In this document: positions 26,202 to 35,625 of the stretch, piece after piece
Numbering within the stretch: the stretch's first letter is position 1
Layout of the letters: each line of letters begins with the position of its first letter
Origin: RGIG5612 sp963599255
GTDB lineage: Bacteria > Bacillota > Clostridia > Lachnospirales > Lachnospiraceae
DNA: 64,000 bases
Direction of reading: 5' to 3'
Assembly: GCA_963599255.1 (NCBI GenBank)
Contig: CAVBWS010000005.1
Location: forward strand, 1-64,000
Program-made: the position numbers and the translations under genes
The notes under the pieces: generated by a model
Database searches by the model: none
The model's input: only the letters and a program-made list of their open reading frames with translations
Told to the model about the DNA's origin: nothing

Positions 26202-27395
26202 TTAAACGATGACTATTTCCTGTGGAAATTGACTTACGCGTTTACCTCCATCTTCTGCAACAAGATAATTATCACAGCAGAATGCAAATGCATGTCCTGT
26301 GGCATATGTTGGATGAACCGCAATATTCATATTTTTTTGCAGGACAGTATCATCCACTTCAGCAAATCCCGGAGCTTCAATAAGATCATATCCCTGCCCA
26401 TGAGTAAATATCCGCTTATCCTCCGGCAGATTCATTTCCTTCAGCAGTTTATTTATTTCTGTTGTAATCTGTCCCGCAACCATACCAGGCTTTAACAATT
26501 CTGCGGTTCTGTTCTGCACTATTTTGGACTGTTCAAATAATCTGACAAGTTCATCACATGGCTTGCCTCCAACAATATACGGTCTGGCTATTTCACAATA
26601 ATATCCCCCAGGTCCGGATGTCTCCACCATAACGGTTACCGCATCCCCCTTTTCTATGGTTCTGTTCTGATAATGCTCATATTGAATTGCCGCGCACTCG
26701 TTATAAGGAGCTGAACCTATCATTACCAACTGCTCCTCGCTCCCGTACTCTAGCAGCATCTTTACAACCGCTGCATGAAGCTCATATTCCCGCATACCAG
26801 GTTTAAGTATCTGAGCTATATACTTCATAACCTCATCCTGCATCCGTGCTGTTGCAAGTATTCCCTGCTCTATCTCTTCTTTACTCTTGGGACTTTTTAT
26901 TTTATCTAACTCTTTAGTAATGCTTATCAATTCTGCTTCTGTTTTTTCACGAATATCATCATAGATAACGTGATTGATCATGGCATCACCGATAACTCCC
27001 AGTCTTTTTATATTTTTTTCTTTTATTTTTTTAACAATCAGTGATGAATCCCATTGTTTCGTATAATCAAGGGTTCTGATATATGCCGAAGAAAGTCTCT
27101 GCGCAGGATATCTAAGTGCCCACTCGGGAAGAAGCGGCTGATCCGGAGCTCCATGCGTAATAGTTGTAAGACTGCCGTCTTTTTCAAACATTACTGTCAT
27201 TGGATAAGCCTGAACTGCCGGTATATCTATCAGCCATCTTACAAATCCCCCCAGATATTTATTGTCGTTTTGAGCCAATACCATATCGATATCATTTTCC
27301 CACATCATATTTCTTGTAAGTTCTAAACGACGCTCCATCTCTTCCTTCGAACGCGGATTGCGCATTTTTTTCTTTAAAATTTCCTCAAAAGTCAT
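26202..27395 (-). CDS. M24-fold protein type A, cluster 1 (metal ligands altered)
   Basis: A 397-residue creatinase/prolidase-fold protein with an N-terminal creatinase_N domain (about 1-160) and a pita-bread domain. The five canonical metal ligands (D, D, H, E, E) are replaced by E (MVETSGPGG), E (CEIARPYIVG), H (HGQGYDLIEAPGF), H (IAVHPTYA) and D (CCDNYLV). The same E-E-H-H-D set recurs in the type A proteins at 35626 and 47945, so it is a conserved variant and not decay. Creatinase also lost its metal ligands, so hydrolysis of a non-peptide C-N bond is possible. Start chosen at the ATG after GGAAGGAG. It follows the type B gene, 48 bases downstream. Confidence 0.85.
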   Translation of the reverse strand: MTFEEILKKKMRNPRSKEEMERRLELTRNMMWENDIDMVLAQNDNKYLGGFVRWLIDIPAVQAYPMTVMFEKDGSLTTITHGAPDQPLLPEWALRYPAQRLSSAYIRTLDYTKQWDSSLIVKKIKEKNIKRLGVIGDAMINHVIYDDIREKTEAELISITKELDKIKSPKSKEEIEQGILATARMQDEVMKYIAQILKPGMREYELHAAVVKMLLEYGSEEQLVMIGSAPYNECAAIQYEHYQNRTIEKGDAVTVMVETSGPGGYYCEIARPYIVGGKPCDELVRLFEQSKIVQNRTAELLKPGMVAGQITTEINKLLKEMNLPEDKRIFTHGQGYDLIEAPGFAEVDDTVLQKNMNIAVHPTYATGHAFAFCCDNYLVAEDGGKRVSQFPQEIVIV

Positions 27396-27443
27396 TTTTT
27401 TCTCCTTCCGCAAACATGCGTCACTCCGCTATATTTGCCAATA

Positions 27444-28598
27444 TCAGCAGTCAACTACTACAATATCGTTCGGATATTTATTCAGACACTCAACGCCTGT
27501 TGAATTAACCAGAAACATTGTGCCGGGGCCAAATACTGCATAATCGCCCCTTGTCCAGCCTTTTACAGCTGCACTTGGATGAATTACAAACATAAAACCT
27601 TCATCAAATCTATAATCAGCATCTGGTGTAAATGTATACTCGTCTACATTAAGACCGCTGCCATGTATAACCGGACCACCATTGAATTGCGTGGCATACA
27701 GAAATCCCTTTGAAGCAATTTTTTCATCTATAATGCGGAGTATATCTCTTCCCAATACTCCTGGTCCTATTGCATCAGCAGCTGTCCACACAGCTTCATC
27801 GACAGCATTATGCAAATCTGTAATTACCTGTGGCGGCTGTCCTAATGACACATGTTGTATTTTCTGCGTATAATATCCTCCGGCACCTGAAGTAATCTCG
27901 CATGTAATCTGATCGCCCTTCTCTAATGGTTTTTGCTCACATGTCCATGCCGGCAGCACAGATGAAATGTCTTTTTTGTCCACAACTATCTGATTTAGAT
28001 TATCCGGAGCCCCTGCGGCCCTCATCCTATATTCCCAATCCGCACATATTTCTATTGGCAATGCTCCAGGTATACATATATTTTTCAGATTTTCACAACA
28101 CAGATCCACTGTTTGAGGGGACAATCTCAATGCCTTTAGTGCATTTCCGTAATTTAAGTGACGCAAATCTTCAATTGCACTGTCAAATGATTTTATTGAC
28201 TGTTCACCAAAATTGTCTCTAAGATCAAAATATGTGCCCAGTCCAGTATCTCTAAATGTTATTCCTACATTTACCTTACTGCCTATTTTTTCTTTTATAA
28301 GTGCGGATATTGCATTAGGACCATTTAATCTTGTTTCTGATACCCAGTAATATTTCATGTTTTTACTCTGTATATCTAGCAAATATTCCCTTCCTATATG
28401 AGCAATAAATGAAACCGGCTCAATACTCTCATCACGAAAAAAAGCTACGTTCGCCCACCTTTGGATGTGAAATTCCCCTGCCACATATTTAATATTTGCA
28501 TCGCCTGTAAGCACAAGTACATCCAGGTCCTGTTCCTGCATCTTTCTTCTGAGTTCAGAATGTCTGTATAATTTATCTTCAAGTGTTAAAAATGCCAT
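27444..28598 (-). CDS. M24-fold protein type B, cluster 1 (metal site lost)
   Basis: A 384-residue creatinase/prolidase-fold protein. At the ligand positions it has E (CEITSGAGG), Q/K (YYTQKIQHVSLG), H (VIHGSGLNVDEYTF), H (FVIHPSAA) and no acid at the last position, where FGPGTMFLV replaces the usual E-D motif. The type B protein at 41543 has the same substitutions. Each of the two ABC clusters holds one A and one B protein, which suggests an A/B complex or two successive steps. The protein is unlikely to be a metallopeptidase. Confidence 0.83.
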   Translation of the reverse strand: MAFLTLEDKLYRHSELRRKMQEQDLDVLVLTGDANIKYVAGEFHIQRWANVAFFRDESIEPVSFIAHIGREYLLDIQSKNMKYYWVSETRLNGPNAISALIKEKIGSKVNVGITFRDTGLGTYFDLRDNFGEQSIKSFDSAIEDLRHLNYGNALKALRLSPQTVDLCCENLKNICIPGALPIEICADWEYRMRAAGAPDNLNQIVVDKKDISSVLPAWTCEQKPLEKGDQITCEITSGAGGYYTQKIQHVSLGQPPQVITDLHNAVDEAVWTAADAIGPGVLGRDILRIIDEKIASKGFLYATQFNGGPVIHGSGLNVDEYTFTPDADYRFDEGFMFVIHPSAAVKGWTRGDYAVFGPGTMFLVNSTGVECLNKYPNDIVVVDC

Positions 28599-28619
28599 TA
28601 TATATTTACCTTATTATTC

Positions 28620-29564
28620 TTATTTTTTAGGATAAAGCAGAGGAATTTTTTCCTTCAATGGTTCAAATTCCCTATTTACTGCCTCCTGATCTATACCTGC
28701 CCTAACAATTGCATTATGTTTCAGATCCTCCATATGTTTTTTACGACCGGAATCATAGATATGAGAATGTGCCATTTCTTCAGCAGTAACCTTTAACGAC
28801 CACTTGCCATCTCTCTGTACAGGTACTCCAACTATTCCGCAAAGCGCGCATGTTGCAGTATCTCCGGCCGTATCAAGTCTAAACACGTTGCAATGACATG
28901 CAGGACATGCTCCTTCTGTTCCTTTGTAAACTCTCTGTTCAGAAGGAAGCATCGCTGCCTCTGCTATATTTCTGCCCAGCTGTCTTACCCTTTCCTTTTT
29001 TTCTTCATTGACCACCCAATCGTTATTCCACTCAATCTGTACGTAATCAACAATATCCATTCCCATAGATATCGCTGGGGATGCTAATGTCGGATATCCC
29101 ATATATGACCATTCACTGCCGCCATGACCTATAAATGCGACTGCTTTATGGTCAAAAAATCTTGTATCTATCTTAGGATCAATTCCCTTCGATATCCTTT
29201 CGTCATAAGCCTGCTTTAAAAATGTCACATCGTGCGATGGTCCTATTCTGTCACAGATAATTCTATATATACCAGGAGCCATTGCCTCAAACATTGGCGC
29301 AATAAATATGAGCCCGTCACTGGACAATATTTGACCATCCAACCAGAGCATGTCATCATTTTCAAGGGGACAATGCCCCTGAAAGTTAACATCCCTCATC
29401 TTCCTTACACATTTTTCACAATTGATACATGGCTTAATGTCAAGTTTCATCAAATTTATGAGTTGTACCTCTGCGCCGAATTTCTGCGCGCTCATCAGCG
29501 CCAGACGTGCCATTTTATCAGAATTTTGATTAGGCCTTCCGCTTGAAATTGCTGTAATTTTCAT
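28620..29564 (-). CDS. flavodoxin-like FMN reductase with Cys clusters, cluster 1
   Basis: A 314-residue protein. The N-terminal NADPH-dependent FMN reductase/flavodoxin-like fold has SSGRPNQNSDKMA as the FMN phosphate loop. It contains a CINCEKC motif with a following Cys (about 48-70), as in iron-sulfur flavoproteins, and a later zinc-ribbon-like CPACHC ... CALCG (about 220-240). It probably carries out a flavin-dependent reduction of the imported compound or its product. It lies between the permease and the type B M24 gene, and cluster 2 has no equivalent. Confidence 0.8.
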   Translation of the reverse strand: MKITAISSGRPNQNSDKMARLALMSAQKFGAEVQLINLMKLDIKPCINCEKCVRKMRDVNFQGHCPLENDDMLWLDGQILSSDGLIFIAPMFEAMAPGIYRIICDRIGPSHDVTFLKQAYDERISKGIDPKIDTRFFDHKAVAFIGHGGSEWSYMGYPTLASPAISMGMDIVDYVQIEWNNDWVVNEEKKERVRQLGRNIAEAAMLPSEQRVYKGTEGACPACHCNVFRLDTAGDTATCALCGIVGVPVQRDGKWSLKVTAEEMAHSHIYDSGRKKHMEDLKHNAIVRAGIDQEAVNREFEPLKEKIPLLYPKK

Positions 29565-29591
29565 GTTGTTACCCTTTTAAAATTATGAATT

Positions 29592-29626
29592 AAAGTGCTT
29601 CGCAAACTTTTTCAAAGTTTCACTTT
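29592..29626 (-). other. intercistronic hairpin in cluster 1
   Basis: AAAGTG-(6)-AAACTTT-(3)-AAAGTTTCACTTT folds into a long stem between the permease and flavoprotein genes. It may separate expression of the importer genes from the enzyme genes downstream. Confidence 0.5.
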
Positions 29627-29642
29627 TCAAATTTGTTGTTTT

Positions 29643-30662
29643 TTATTCAGCCGTTATGGCTAATGCCTTCTTTATTTGAACTGCCATCTTCTTTCTTGTA
29701 GCCCAATCATTCATTCGATCCTGATTAGCTGAAAATGCCATGAAAAAGATAAGGAATATGGCATTTCCTACATTTTGCATCGGTGATGGCAACCCAACAG
29801 CTACAATACCTGAGGTAAGCAGCTTCATTGTCAATGTGCCCACAAATATACCTATTGCCATATCACAATGCCGTGACAGGTATCTGCCCATAAATATTGG
29901 TGCAAATGCTGCGCACATCATGTTCATTGAATTGTTTTGTGAAGGTGAGGATTCAACTACACCTGACATTCCTGCATAACATACAGCTGCAAGTCCTACA
30001 AAAAGTCCTGCTACTACAAAGCATAAAAACGTATTTCTCTTCTCGTTGATGTTGTTATTAACAGCAATTACCTGTCCATCACGCAATGCTCTGTAATTTC
30101 TGCCATAAGAGCTTCTTGAATATAAGAAGTAATAAACCAGTCCTCCGACAACCAACAGAATAAATATCCATGGTGACGAGCCAAACATCTTATATGCTCC
30201 TCTGAGCTCAGCTGCACGTCCTTTATTGTAGATATAACCTATACATTCATATACTTTCATCAGACCAACCGAAAGTAATAATGTAGGAATCTTAATTGTT
30301 ACTGCCAACAATCCGTTAAGTGCTCCAAACAAAACGCCGAATATCAGGATCATGGCCGACACTCCCCACGGGCCAAAGCCCATGGAAGTGCCTAATCCTA
30401 CGCCTAAAAGGCATGATATGATCATCATATTACCGGTAGAAAAATCCCACCTTTTACTTGTCATGTTGCCGGACATAGCCCATCCAAGCATTGTAGTCGG
30501 AACGGTCTGTGTTAGAACCATTCTGATACTGTTCCAGGAACCATAAACGCTTGTGCTGAAGATTTTACAAAGTATAAAAAATATAAGGTATACTCCTATC
30601 GGCCAAACCGCCACCTGAAATACATCACTTATTATTTTCTTTATAGATTTCTTGCTGCTCAT
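29643..30662 (-). CDS. RbsC-type permease, cluster 1 (second permease)
   Basis: A 339-residue polytopic protein of the BPD_transp_2 family, with about eight to ten membrane segments. It is paired with another permease at 31906-32838 in the same operon, so the channel is probably a heterodimer. Its closest relative here is the cluster 2 permease at 36841-37854 (shared VYIIFFIL-like N-terminus and NKRWDFSxG/TSKRWDFSTG segment). AAAGGAG precedes the ATG. Confidence 0.86.
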   Translation of the reverse strand: MSSKKSIKKIISDVFQVAVWPIGVYLIFFILCKIFSTSVYGSWNSIRMVLTQTVPTTMLGWAMSGNMTSKRWDFSTGNMMIISCLLGVGLGTSMGFGPWGVSAMILIFGVLFGALNGLLAVTIKIPTLLLSVGLMKVYECIGYIYNKGRAAELRGAYKMFGSSPWIFILLVVGGLVYYFLYSRSSYGRNYRALRDGQVIAVNNNINEKRNTFLCFVVAGLFVGLAAVCYAGMSGVVESSPSQNNSMNMMCAAFAPIFMGRYLSRHCDMAIGIFVGTLTMKLLTSGIVAVGLPSPMQNVGNAIFLIFFMAFSANQDRMNDWATRKKMAVQIKKALAITAE

Positions 30663-30707
30663 AACAAACTCCTTTTACTATGCGGCAACTTCGCAAGTTC
30701 TTACCCC

Positions 30708-31820
30708 TTATTTGCTCAATTCTTCAATCGAATAATTTGCGCATGCTGCTTCAAACATCTCTCCATCGGCTTCAGGATTAATTTCAACAATATATTGTGC
30801 CAATTCCTCAACAGAAAATGGAAGGTTTCCGTCATATGTCAGTTCATGCATCGCCTGATATTCCTCTGCATTGTATGCGATCAGGTATGGCATACGATAA
30901 TCAGCATTATCAATCTTATTTCCTGCCAAAGCATTGACAACCAATGCAAATGCCAGCTCCATATCACCGATACATCCATCTGCACAGCCATGGAGTCTTT
31001 CATTTTCGAAATATTCAAGTATATAATCTTCTGCTGCCTCATAGCAGAACATATATACCTGATTTGCTCCATCCAGACCTGAAGATTCAAGAACACCACC
31101 TGCATTCTTAGCTGCATTTAAGCCTGCTCCAAAACCATTAAGGTCTGGGAAATTTGTAATAAGATTCTGGCTTCCTTCCACTTTGTCATATGTGCGTTGT
31201 TCAGAGAGAAGCTCCAGACCATTGTCTGCAAGACAAGCTTTAAATCCAACTGCACGCTGATCATTAGCAACGCCAGAGCCCTCAGGCATACCCAAGAATA
31301 CCCACTTGTCTGCGCCAAGATCTATACAATGCTGCGTCATGGCATATGCAGCGTCATAGTCCGTTGAACTGATTGAACCAGCATAATAATCCGAGCCTGA
31401 CAAAGCATCATAATATTCTGCGTCAATGTAGTTGCCCCACGTATACGATACATAAATACCCTTACTGTCGAAATATTCCTGTACCTTATCTCCGATGGAG
31501 CCATCCATCATGCATAGAACTGCATCAACTCCGGCAGCTCCCAGATTCTCTGCCGCTGTCATAACCTCACCCGGATTTCCTGCCTCAACAATTGCTGTTT
31601 CAACTCCAAATGCCTCGCATAAAGTCTCATAGCCCTCGATAATGTTGATTGCCCATGGTGTCGTAGTTGAATAAATCATGAGTCCAATCTTCTTGCCTGC
31701 TACACTGGTTGCATCCAACGATGCTGAAGCCTCACCTGCCATTGCCATTCCCGTTGCTGCTGTTAATACAGTACCCACTGAAAGTGCAACTGCTACCATT
31801 CTTGATAATGTCTTTTTCAT
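30708..31820 (-). CDS. substrate-binding protein, cluster 1 importer
   Basis: A 370-residue Peripla_BP_4-type receptor. The start at 31820 follows GAAAGGAG; a longer frame lacks a ribosome binding site. The signal peptide ends near AMA-GEAS, with no lipobox Cys. The mature part has alternating Rossmann-like halves (KKIGLMIYSTTTPWAI, VDAVLCMMDGS). The ligand is unknown; it need not be a sugar. Confidence 0.85.
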   Translation of the reverse strand: MKKTLSRMVAVALSVGTVLTAATGMAMAGEASASLDATSVAGKKIGLMIYSTTTPWAINIIEGYETLCEAFGVETAIVEAGNPGEVMTAAENLGAAGVDAVLCMMDGSIGDKVQEYFDSKGIYVSYTWGNYIDAEYYDALSGSDYYAGSISSTDYDAAYAMTQHCIDLGADKWVFLGMPEGSGVANDQRAVGFKACLADNGLELLSEQRTYDKVEGSQNLITNFPDLNGFGAGLNAAKNAGGVLESSGLDGANQVYMFCYEAAEDYILEYFENERLHGCADGCIGDMELAFALVVNALAGNKIDNADYRMPYLIAYNAEEYQAMHELTYDGNLPFSVEELAQYIVEINPEADGEMFEAACANYSIEELSK

Positions 31821-31905
31821 ACCTATCTCCTTTCGATGTGTTGACAGTATTTGCAAGCTGCCAATTTATACTCTCTTTCCTTTGAAAAAGTTTGCTGCTG
31901 ATCAA

Positions 31906-32838
31906 TTACCGCGGCAGCACCTTACTGCCTGCTTCTCTTGTGTATCCAATTGCTACAACCACCAAGAACACAAGACCCCTTACTCCATATGTCCATGAAA
32001 CTGGTATGCCAACAACAACCATACCATTCGTTAAGACCGAAATAATTATTCCGCCTATTACGCCACATCTGATGGCAGTCTTTACGCCGCCACTCATGGC
32101 CATACCTCCCAGGGCAAGAGCTGTAATTACATTGAATTCTTCATTAAGACCCGTTGATGTAGATACATTTCCAGTTCTTGCAAGAAGGAAAAATGTTGCT
32201 ATTCCAACTATAAGACCGCCAAACAGATATGCCATGAATCTGTATTTCATAAGTGCCAGTCCTGTCTGTGAAGCTGCGACCCTATTTTCGCCGTAAGCCT
32301 GACTTGCTCTTCCTATTTTCGTTCTGCTGAATATAATCCAGCAAATCGCAATAACAACTGCAAGACATATGAACCTAAACCACATTTCATTTGCAATGCC
32401 CAGATCCACTGAACTGTAGGCCTTACCCTGCATTACAGAATTTACGATTCCTCTCGTAAGAGACATCATTGCAACGGTTCCTATATACGCATTCATGTTA
32501 AGCGAAATTGTTATAAATCCTGTAACTGCATAACATGCCATTGCTGTTATTATTGAAGCCGGAAGAGCCAGCCATTCAACTCCTGTTGCATTTGCTACAG
32601 CTACTGCTACTAATGTACTTAATGCAATAACACCGCCCGCGGAGAAGTCCATGCCACCCTGCGCATATATTGCTGAAAGGCCAACACACAGCATAACTGT
32701 TGTAAACGATTGATTAACTACCGTAAGCAGATTGTCACCAACAAATATCTGTCCCTGTGACCAGATCCCAAATACCGCCAATACTACAATAAGTCCTATA
32801 AGGGAAATCCATTCTCTGATATATTCTTTTGCGTTCAT
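31906..32838 (-). CDS. RbsC-type permease, cluster 1 (first permease)
   Basis: 310 residues with about nine hydrophobic segments and the RbsC-type coupling segment ENRVAASQTGLALMKYRF. The N-terminal MNAKEYIREW is cytoplasmic. AGGAGGG precedes the ATG. It is paralogous to the permease at 39031-40011 in cluster 2. Confidence 0.86.
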   Translation of the reverse strand: MNAKEYIREWISLIGLIVVLAVFGIWSQGQIFVGDNLLTVVNQSFTTVMLCVGLSAIYAQGGMDFSAGGVIALSTLVAVAVANATGVEWLALPASIITAMACYAVTGFITISLNMNAYIGTVAMMSLTRGIVNSVMQGKAYSSVDLGIANEMWFRFICLAVVIAICWIIFSRTKIGRASQAYGENRVAASQTGLALMKYRFMAYLFGGLIVGIATFFLLARTGNVSTSTGLNEEFNVITALALGGMAMSGGVKTAIRCGVIGGIIISVLTNGMVVVGIPVSWTYGVRGLVFLVVVAIGYTREAGSKVLPR

Positions 32839-32851
32839 TCTTCATTCCCTC

Positions 32852-34345
32852 CTAAATCATATTCTGAACCAAATCGTATTCGCTAAGTTCCTGAGATCTT
32901 ACATACTCACCGGTTATTTTTCCTTCTTTCATAATCAGTATTCGATCTGACATACCGATCAATTCCTGAAGTTCCTCTGAGATCAGTATAATTGCATGAC
33001 CTTGCTTCTTCATGTCATAAATAAGCTGGTACATAGCCGCTTTAACTCCTACATCTACGCCTCTAGTCGGACAATCCAGAATTAGTATTTTGGATTCATG
33101 ACCAACCCATTTAGCAAATGCTACCTTCTGTTTATTTCCGCCCGACAATGCCTTCGTCCTTTGGTTCCTGCCCTGACATTTGATACTCAAGGCCTCTATC
33201 TGTTTATCAGCAAATTTCTTTTCCTTGCTCCTGCTGATCACTCTTCCATTAGACACCATATCCAGAGACGGGATAGTAATGTTAAATCCTATTGAGCCTT
33301 GCAACATAAGCGATTCTGTATCTCGGTTTTTCGATACATATCCGATGCCTGCCGCCGTTGCCTCGTGGCACTTTACGATTTTCTTTTCCTTGACATAAAC
33401 GCCTCCATAAACCATCAAGTCAACGCCGAACATTGCTCTTCCCAATTCGTGCATTCCACACTCCGAAAGTCCTCCAATACCCAGAATTTCTCCTTTATGC
33501 ACCTCAAGATTAATATCTTTCAAAATGTGCAGATCATACAGATGTTCAACTTTAAGCATTACCTCATCATCATATGAGCCATCGTAATCTGCGCGATAGT
33601 AGTTATCTTTTACCTCTCGTCCAACCATCATTGTTTGGATCTTATTTCGCTCATATTGTTCTTTAGTCAGATCACCAATCATTACCCCATCTCTAAGAAC
33701 TGTAACGTTGGTGCATATCGTCATTATTTCATCCAGGTCATGTGAAATAAAAATTACACTCTTATTTTCTGCGACCATTTTCTTGCACAGATCATATATA
33801 ATGCCTCTTCCTCTCTGAGAAAGTGCGGTAGTTGTTTCGTCTATGACCAAAATATCCGGATCATTTCTCATTGCTGAAGCTACTTCAAGCAGTTTTCTAT
33901 TTTCCAGATTAATACTCTCTATCGGTGCAGCAGGGTCTATATCCGTAACCCCGATTCTTTCAAATGCCCTTCTGGCTTCAAGACACATCTGTTTTTTGTT
34001 TACATAACCAAACCTTGAAAATCTTCCGACTTCTCCCAGAAACATATTATCTGCTATTGTACTTCCGTTAATTGTTCCTATTTCCTGGACAACCATGGAT
34101 ATCTTCTTCTTTTTGGCATCACCCACATTATGGGGCTCATAAACCTCTCCCTTTAAGATCATCTTCCCCGAATCACAATTCTGAACTCCTGCAATGATTG
34201 AGGTCATTGTGGACTTACCGGATCCATTTTCTCCTACAAGTCCTCTGACTTCGCCACGATTTAGAATGAAATCCACGCCTTTCAATGCCTTGGTTGCCCC
34301 AAAGTTTTTTACCATATTTTCAATTCTGAGTAATTCATCTGCCAT
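32852..34345 (-). CDS. RbsA-type double ATPase with one degenerate site, cluster 1
   Basis: 497 residues from the ATG at 34345, which follows GGTGGG. Domain 1 has an intact Walker A (GENGSGKST) and Walker B Glu (VIDETTTALS), but its signature is degenerate (INLENRKLLEVASA). Domain 2 has an intact signature (LSGGNKQKV) but no P-loop (GLSECGMHELG), and its Walker B reads LILDCPTRGVD, with Cys in place of the catalytic Glu. Only one of the two composite ATP sites should hydrolyse. The cluster 2 ATPase has the same pattern. It leads the operon divergent from LysR 34596. Confidence 0.9.
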   Translation of the reverse strand: MADELLRIENMVKNFGATKALKGVDFILNRGEVRGLVGENGSGKSTMTSIIAGVQNCDSGKMILKGEVYEPHNVGDAKKKKISMVVQEIGTINGSTIADNMFLGEVGRFSRFGYVNKKQMCLEARRAFERIGVTDIDPAAPIESINLENRKLLEVASAMRNDPDILVIDETTTALSQRGRGIIYDLCKKMVAENKSVIFISHDLDEIMTICTNVTVLRDGVMIGDLTKEQYERNKIQTMMVGREVKDNYYRADYDGSYDDEVMLKVEHLYDLHILKDINLEVHKGEILGIGGLSECGMHELGRAMFGVDLMVYGGVYVKEKKIVKCHEATAAGIGYVSKNRDTESLMLQGSIGFNITIPSLDMVSNGRVISRSKEKKFADKQIEALSIKCQGRNQRTKALSGGNKQKVAFAKWVGHESKILILDCPTRGVDVGVKAAMYQLIYDMKKQGHAIILISEELQELIGMSDRILIMKEGKITGEYVRSQELSEYDLVQNMI

Positions 34346-34391
34346 ACTCGAATACCCACCTTTCAGTGCGAAACACTTTCTGCCTAATTTC

Positions 34392-34470
34392 ATGCAAATT
34401 GTATTTGCATTTATTGGAATTTTGAAATACAATTACTTGCATAGTAATATTACATAAATGTAATATTACT
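34392..34470. promoter_or_regulatory. palindromes in LysR/ABC divergent promoter region
   Basis: Two perfect palindromes lie between the divergent genes: ATGCAAA (34392-34398) / TTTGCAT (34404-34410), and AGTAATATTAC (34443-34453) / GTAATATTACT (34460-34470). They are placed as LysR-type operator sites would be. The promoters themselves could not be fixed. Confidence 0.5.
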
Positions 34471-34595
34471 GAATTTCATTGAAATTAAAGGCTTTTTGCG
34501 TATCACAAACACATTGTATAAATTTTGTACATTTTGTTTTCTTCCGACAATTTCCATTTTTTCACAATTTATTACTTTAAACAGGGAGATTAGCT

Positions 34596-35489
34596 ATGAA
34601 TTTGACAAGTCTAAGATACTTTACTCAAATAGCAGATATCGGAAATATAAGTAAGGCGGCTGATGCACTTTTTATATCGCAGCCTGCTCTCAGCAGAAGT
34701 ATTCTCCGACTTGAAGAATCGCTGGACGTAAAGCTTTTTGAGCGAACACGTACAGGGCTTAAGCTTACCGAGGCCGGAAAAATATTATATGATGAGGCAG
34801 ATAACATCTTCCTTCAGGATCGCCTATTGATGGAGAAGCTGCATTCATCTAATTCAACCACTAACATTCCTCTTAAAGTTTTATTTTCCAGCGATACTTT
34901 TTATGACAAAATCAACAGATTTAATCTGGATTACAACCGAAATACAGCATCGCAAAAATTCATTATCGAGCGTCACAACTGGAATTCCATCCGGCATATG
35001 ATCCTCAAAGGGCTTGCTGATATTACATTATGTATAGACCTTACTTTTCGCCCATCAGACAAGATCCGCTATATCGTACTTAAAAATGAGCGAAATTATG
35101 TCATTCTGCCTAAGACGCACCCGCTTTCCCAGGCAGATGAAATATCCCTTGAACAGCTAAAAAATGAAAATTTTATAACCATTTCTGCATCCAACGACTT
35201 CGATATCACTGACTTATATATGCGTTGTTCAAAATATAATTTTGAGCCCCATGTCACATTTGGAGTAAGTTCCTTAAACACAGTCTGTTCCGAGGTTGCT
35301 TTAGGAAATGGCGTCGCTGTACTAATGGGAATCATGGTGCCAAAAATCTTTGAAAATGATCTCGTTAAGGTAAAGTGTGTTGACCTTCCGGCTAATAATT
35401 TTATTATCGCCTGGAACAGCCGTGTTGAATCAGAAGCACTTAAAAAAGTTATCAATTCTATGAAGGGTTACAAATGGTTTGATGATTAA
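34596..35489 (+). CDS. LysR-family regulator, cluster 1
   Basis: A 297-residue LysR regulator. The N-terminal winged helix is MNLTSLRYFTQIADIGNISK with SQPALSRSILRLEE, followed by a substrate-binding domain. It is divergent from the cluster 1 importer operon and convergent with cluster 2, so it probably controls cluster 1 in response to the imported compound. AGGGAG precedes the ATG. Confidence 0.92.
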   Translation: MNLTSLRYFTQIADIGNISKAADALFISQPALSRSILRLEESLDVKLFERTRTGLKLTEAGKILYDEADNIFLQDRLLMEKLHSSNSTTNIPLKVLFSSDTFYDKINRFNLDYNRNTASQKFIIERHNWNSIRHMILKGLADITLCIDLTFRPSDKIRYIVLKNERNYVILPKTHPLSQADEISLEQLKNENFITISASNDFDITDLYMRCSKYNFEPHVTFGVSSLNTVCSEVALGNGVAVLMGIMVPKIFENDLVKVKCVDLPANNFIIAWNSRVESEALKKVINSMKGYKWFDD

Positions 35490-35506
35490 TATTCCCGCTT
35501 ATACGC

Positions 35507-35537
35507 AAAGCCAGCTGCGTATAATACAGCTGGCTTT
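35507..35537. terminator. bidirectional terminator between LysR and cluster 2
   Basis: AAAGCCAGCTG (35507-35517) pairs perfectly with CAGCTGGCTTT (35527-35537), loop of 9. It lies between two convergent stops. Confidence 0.75.
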
Positions 35538-35625
35538 ACGAAGATCTTTGAAGAAAATTTTAGCTCATCTACAATTATAGGGGGAACTATTTATAGGGAT
35601 ATAATCATCCTTCAATCATATGTTA

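Noticed and set aside
26202..28598. Ordinary Xaa-Pro peptidases
   Set aside because: Sequence similarity to the M24 family is clear, but four or five of the five metal ligands are replaced in the same way in all paralogs, so a normal dinuclear metallopeptidase site is unlikely.
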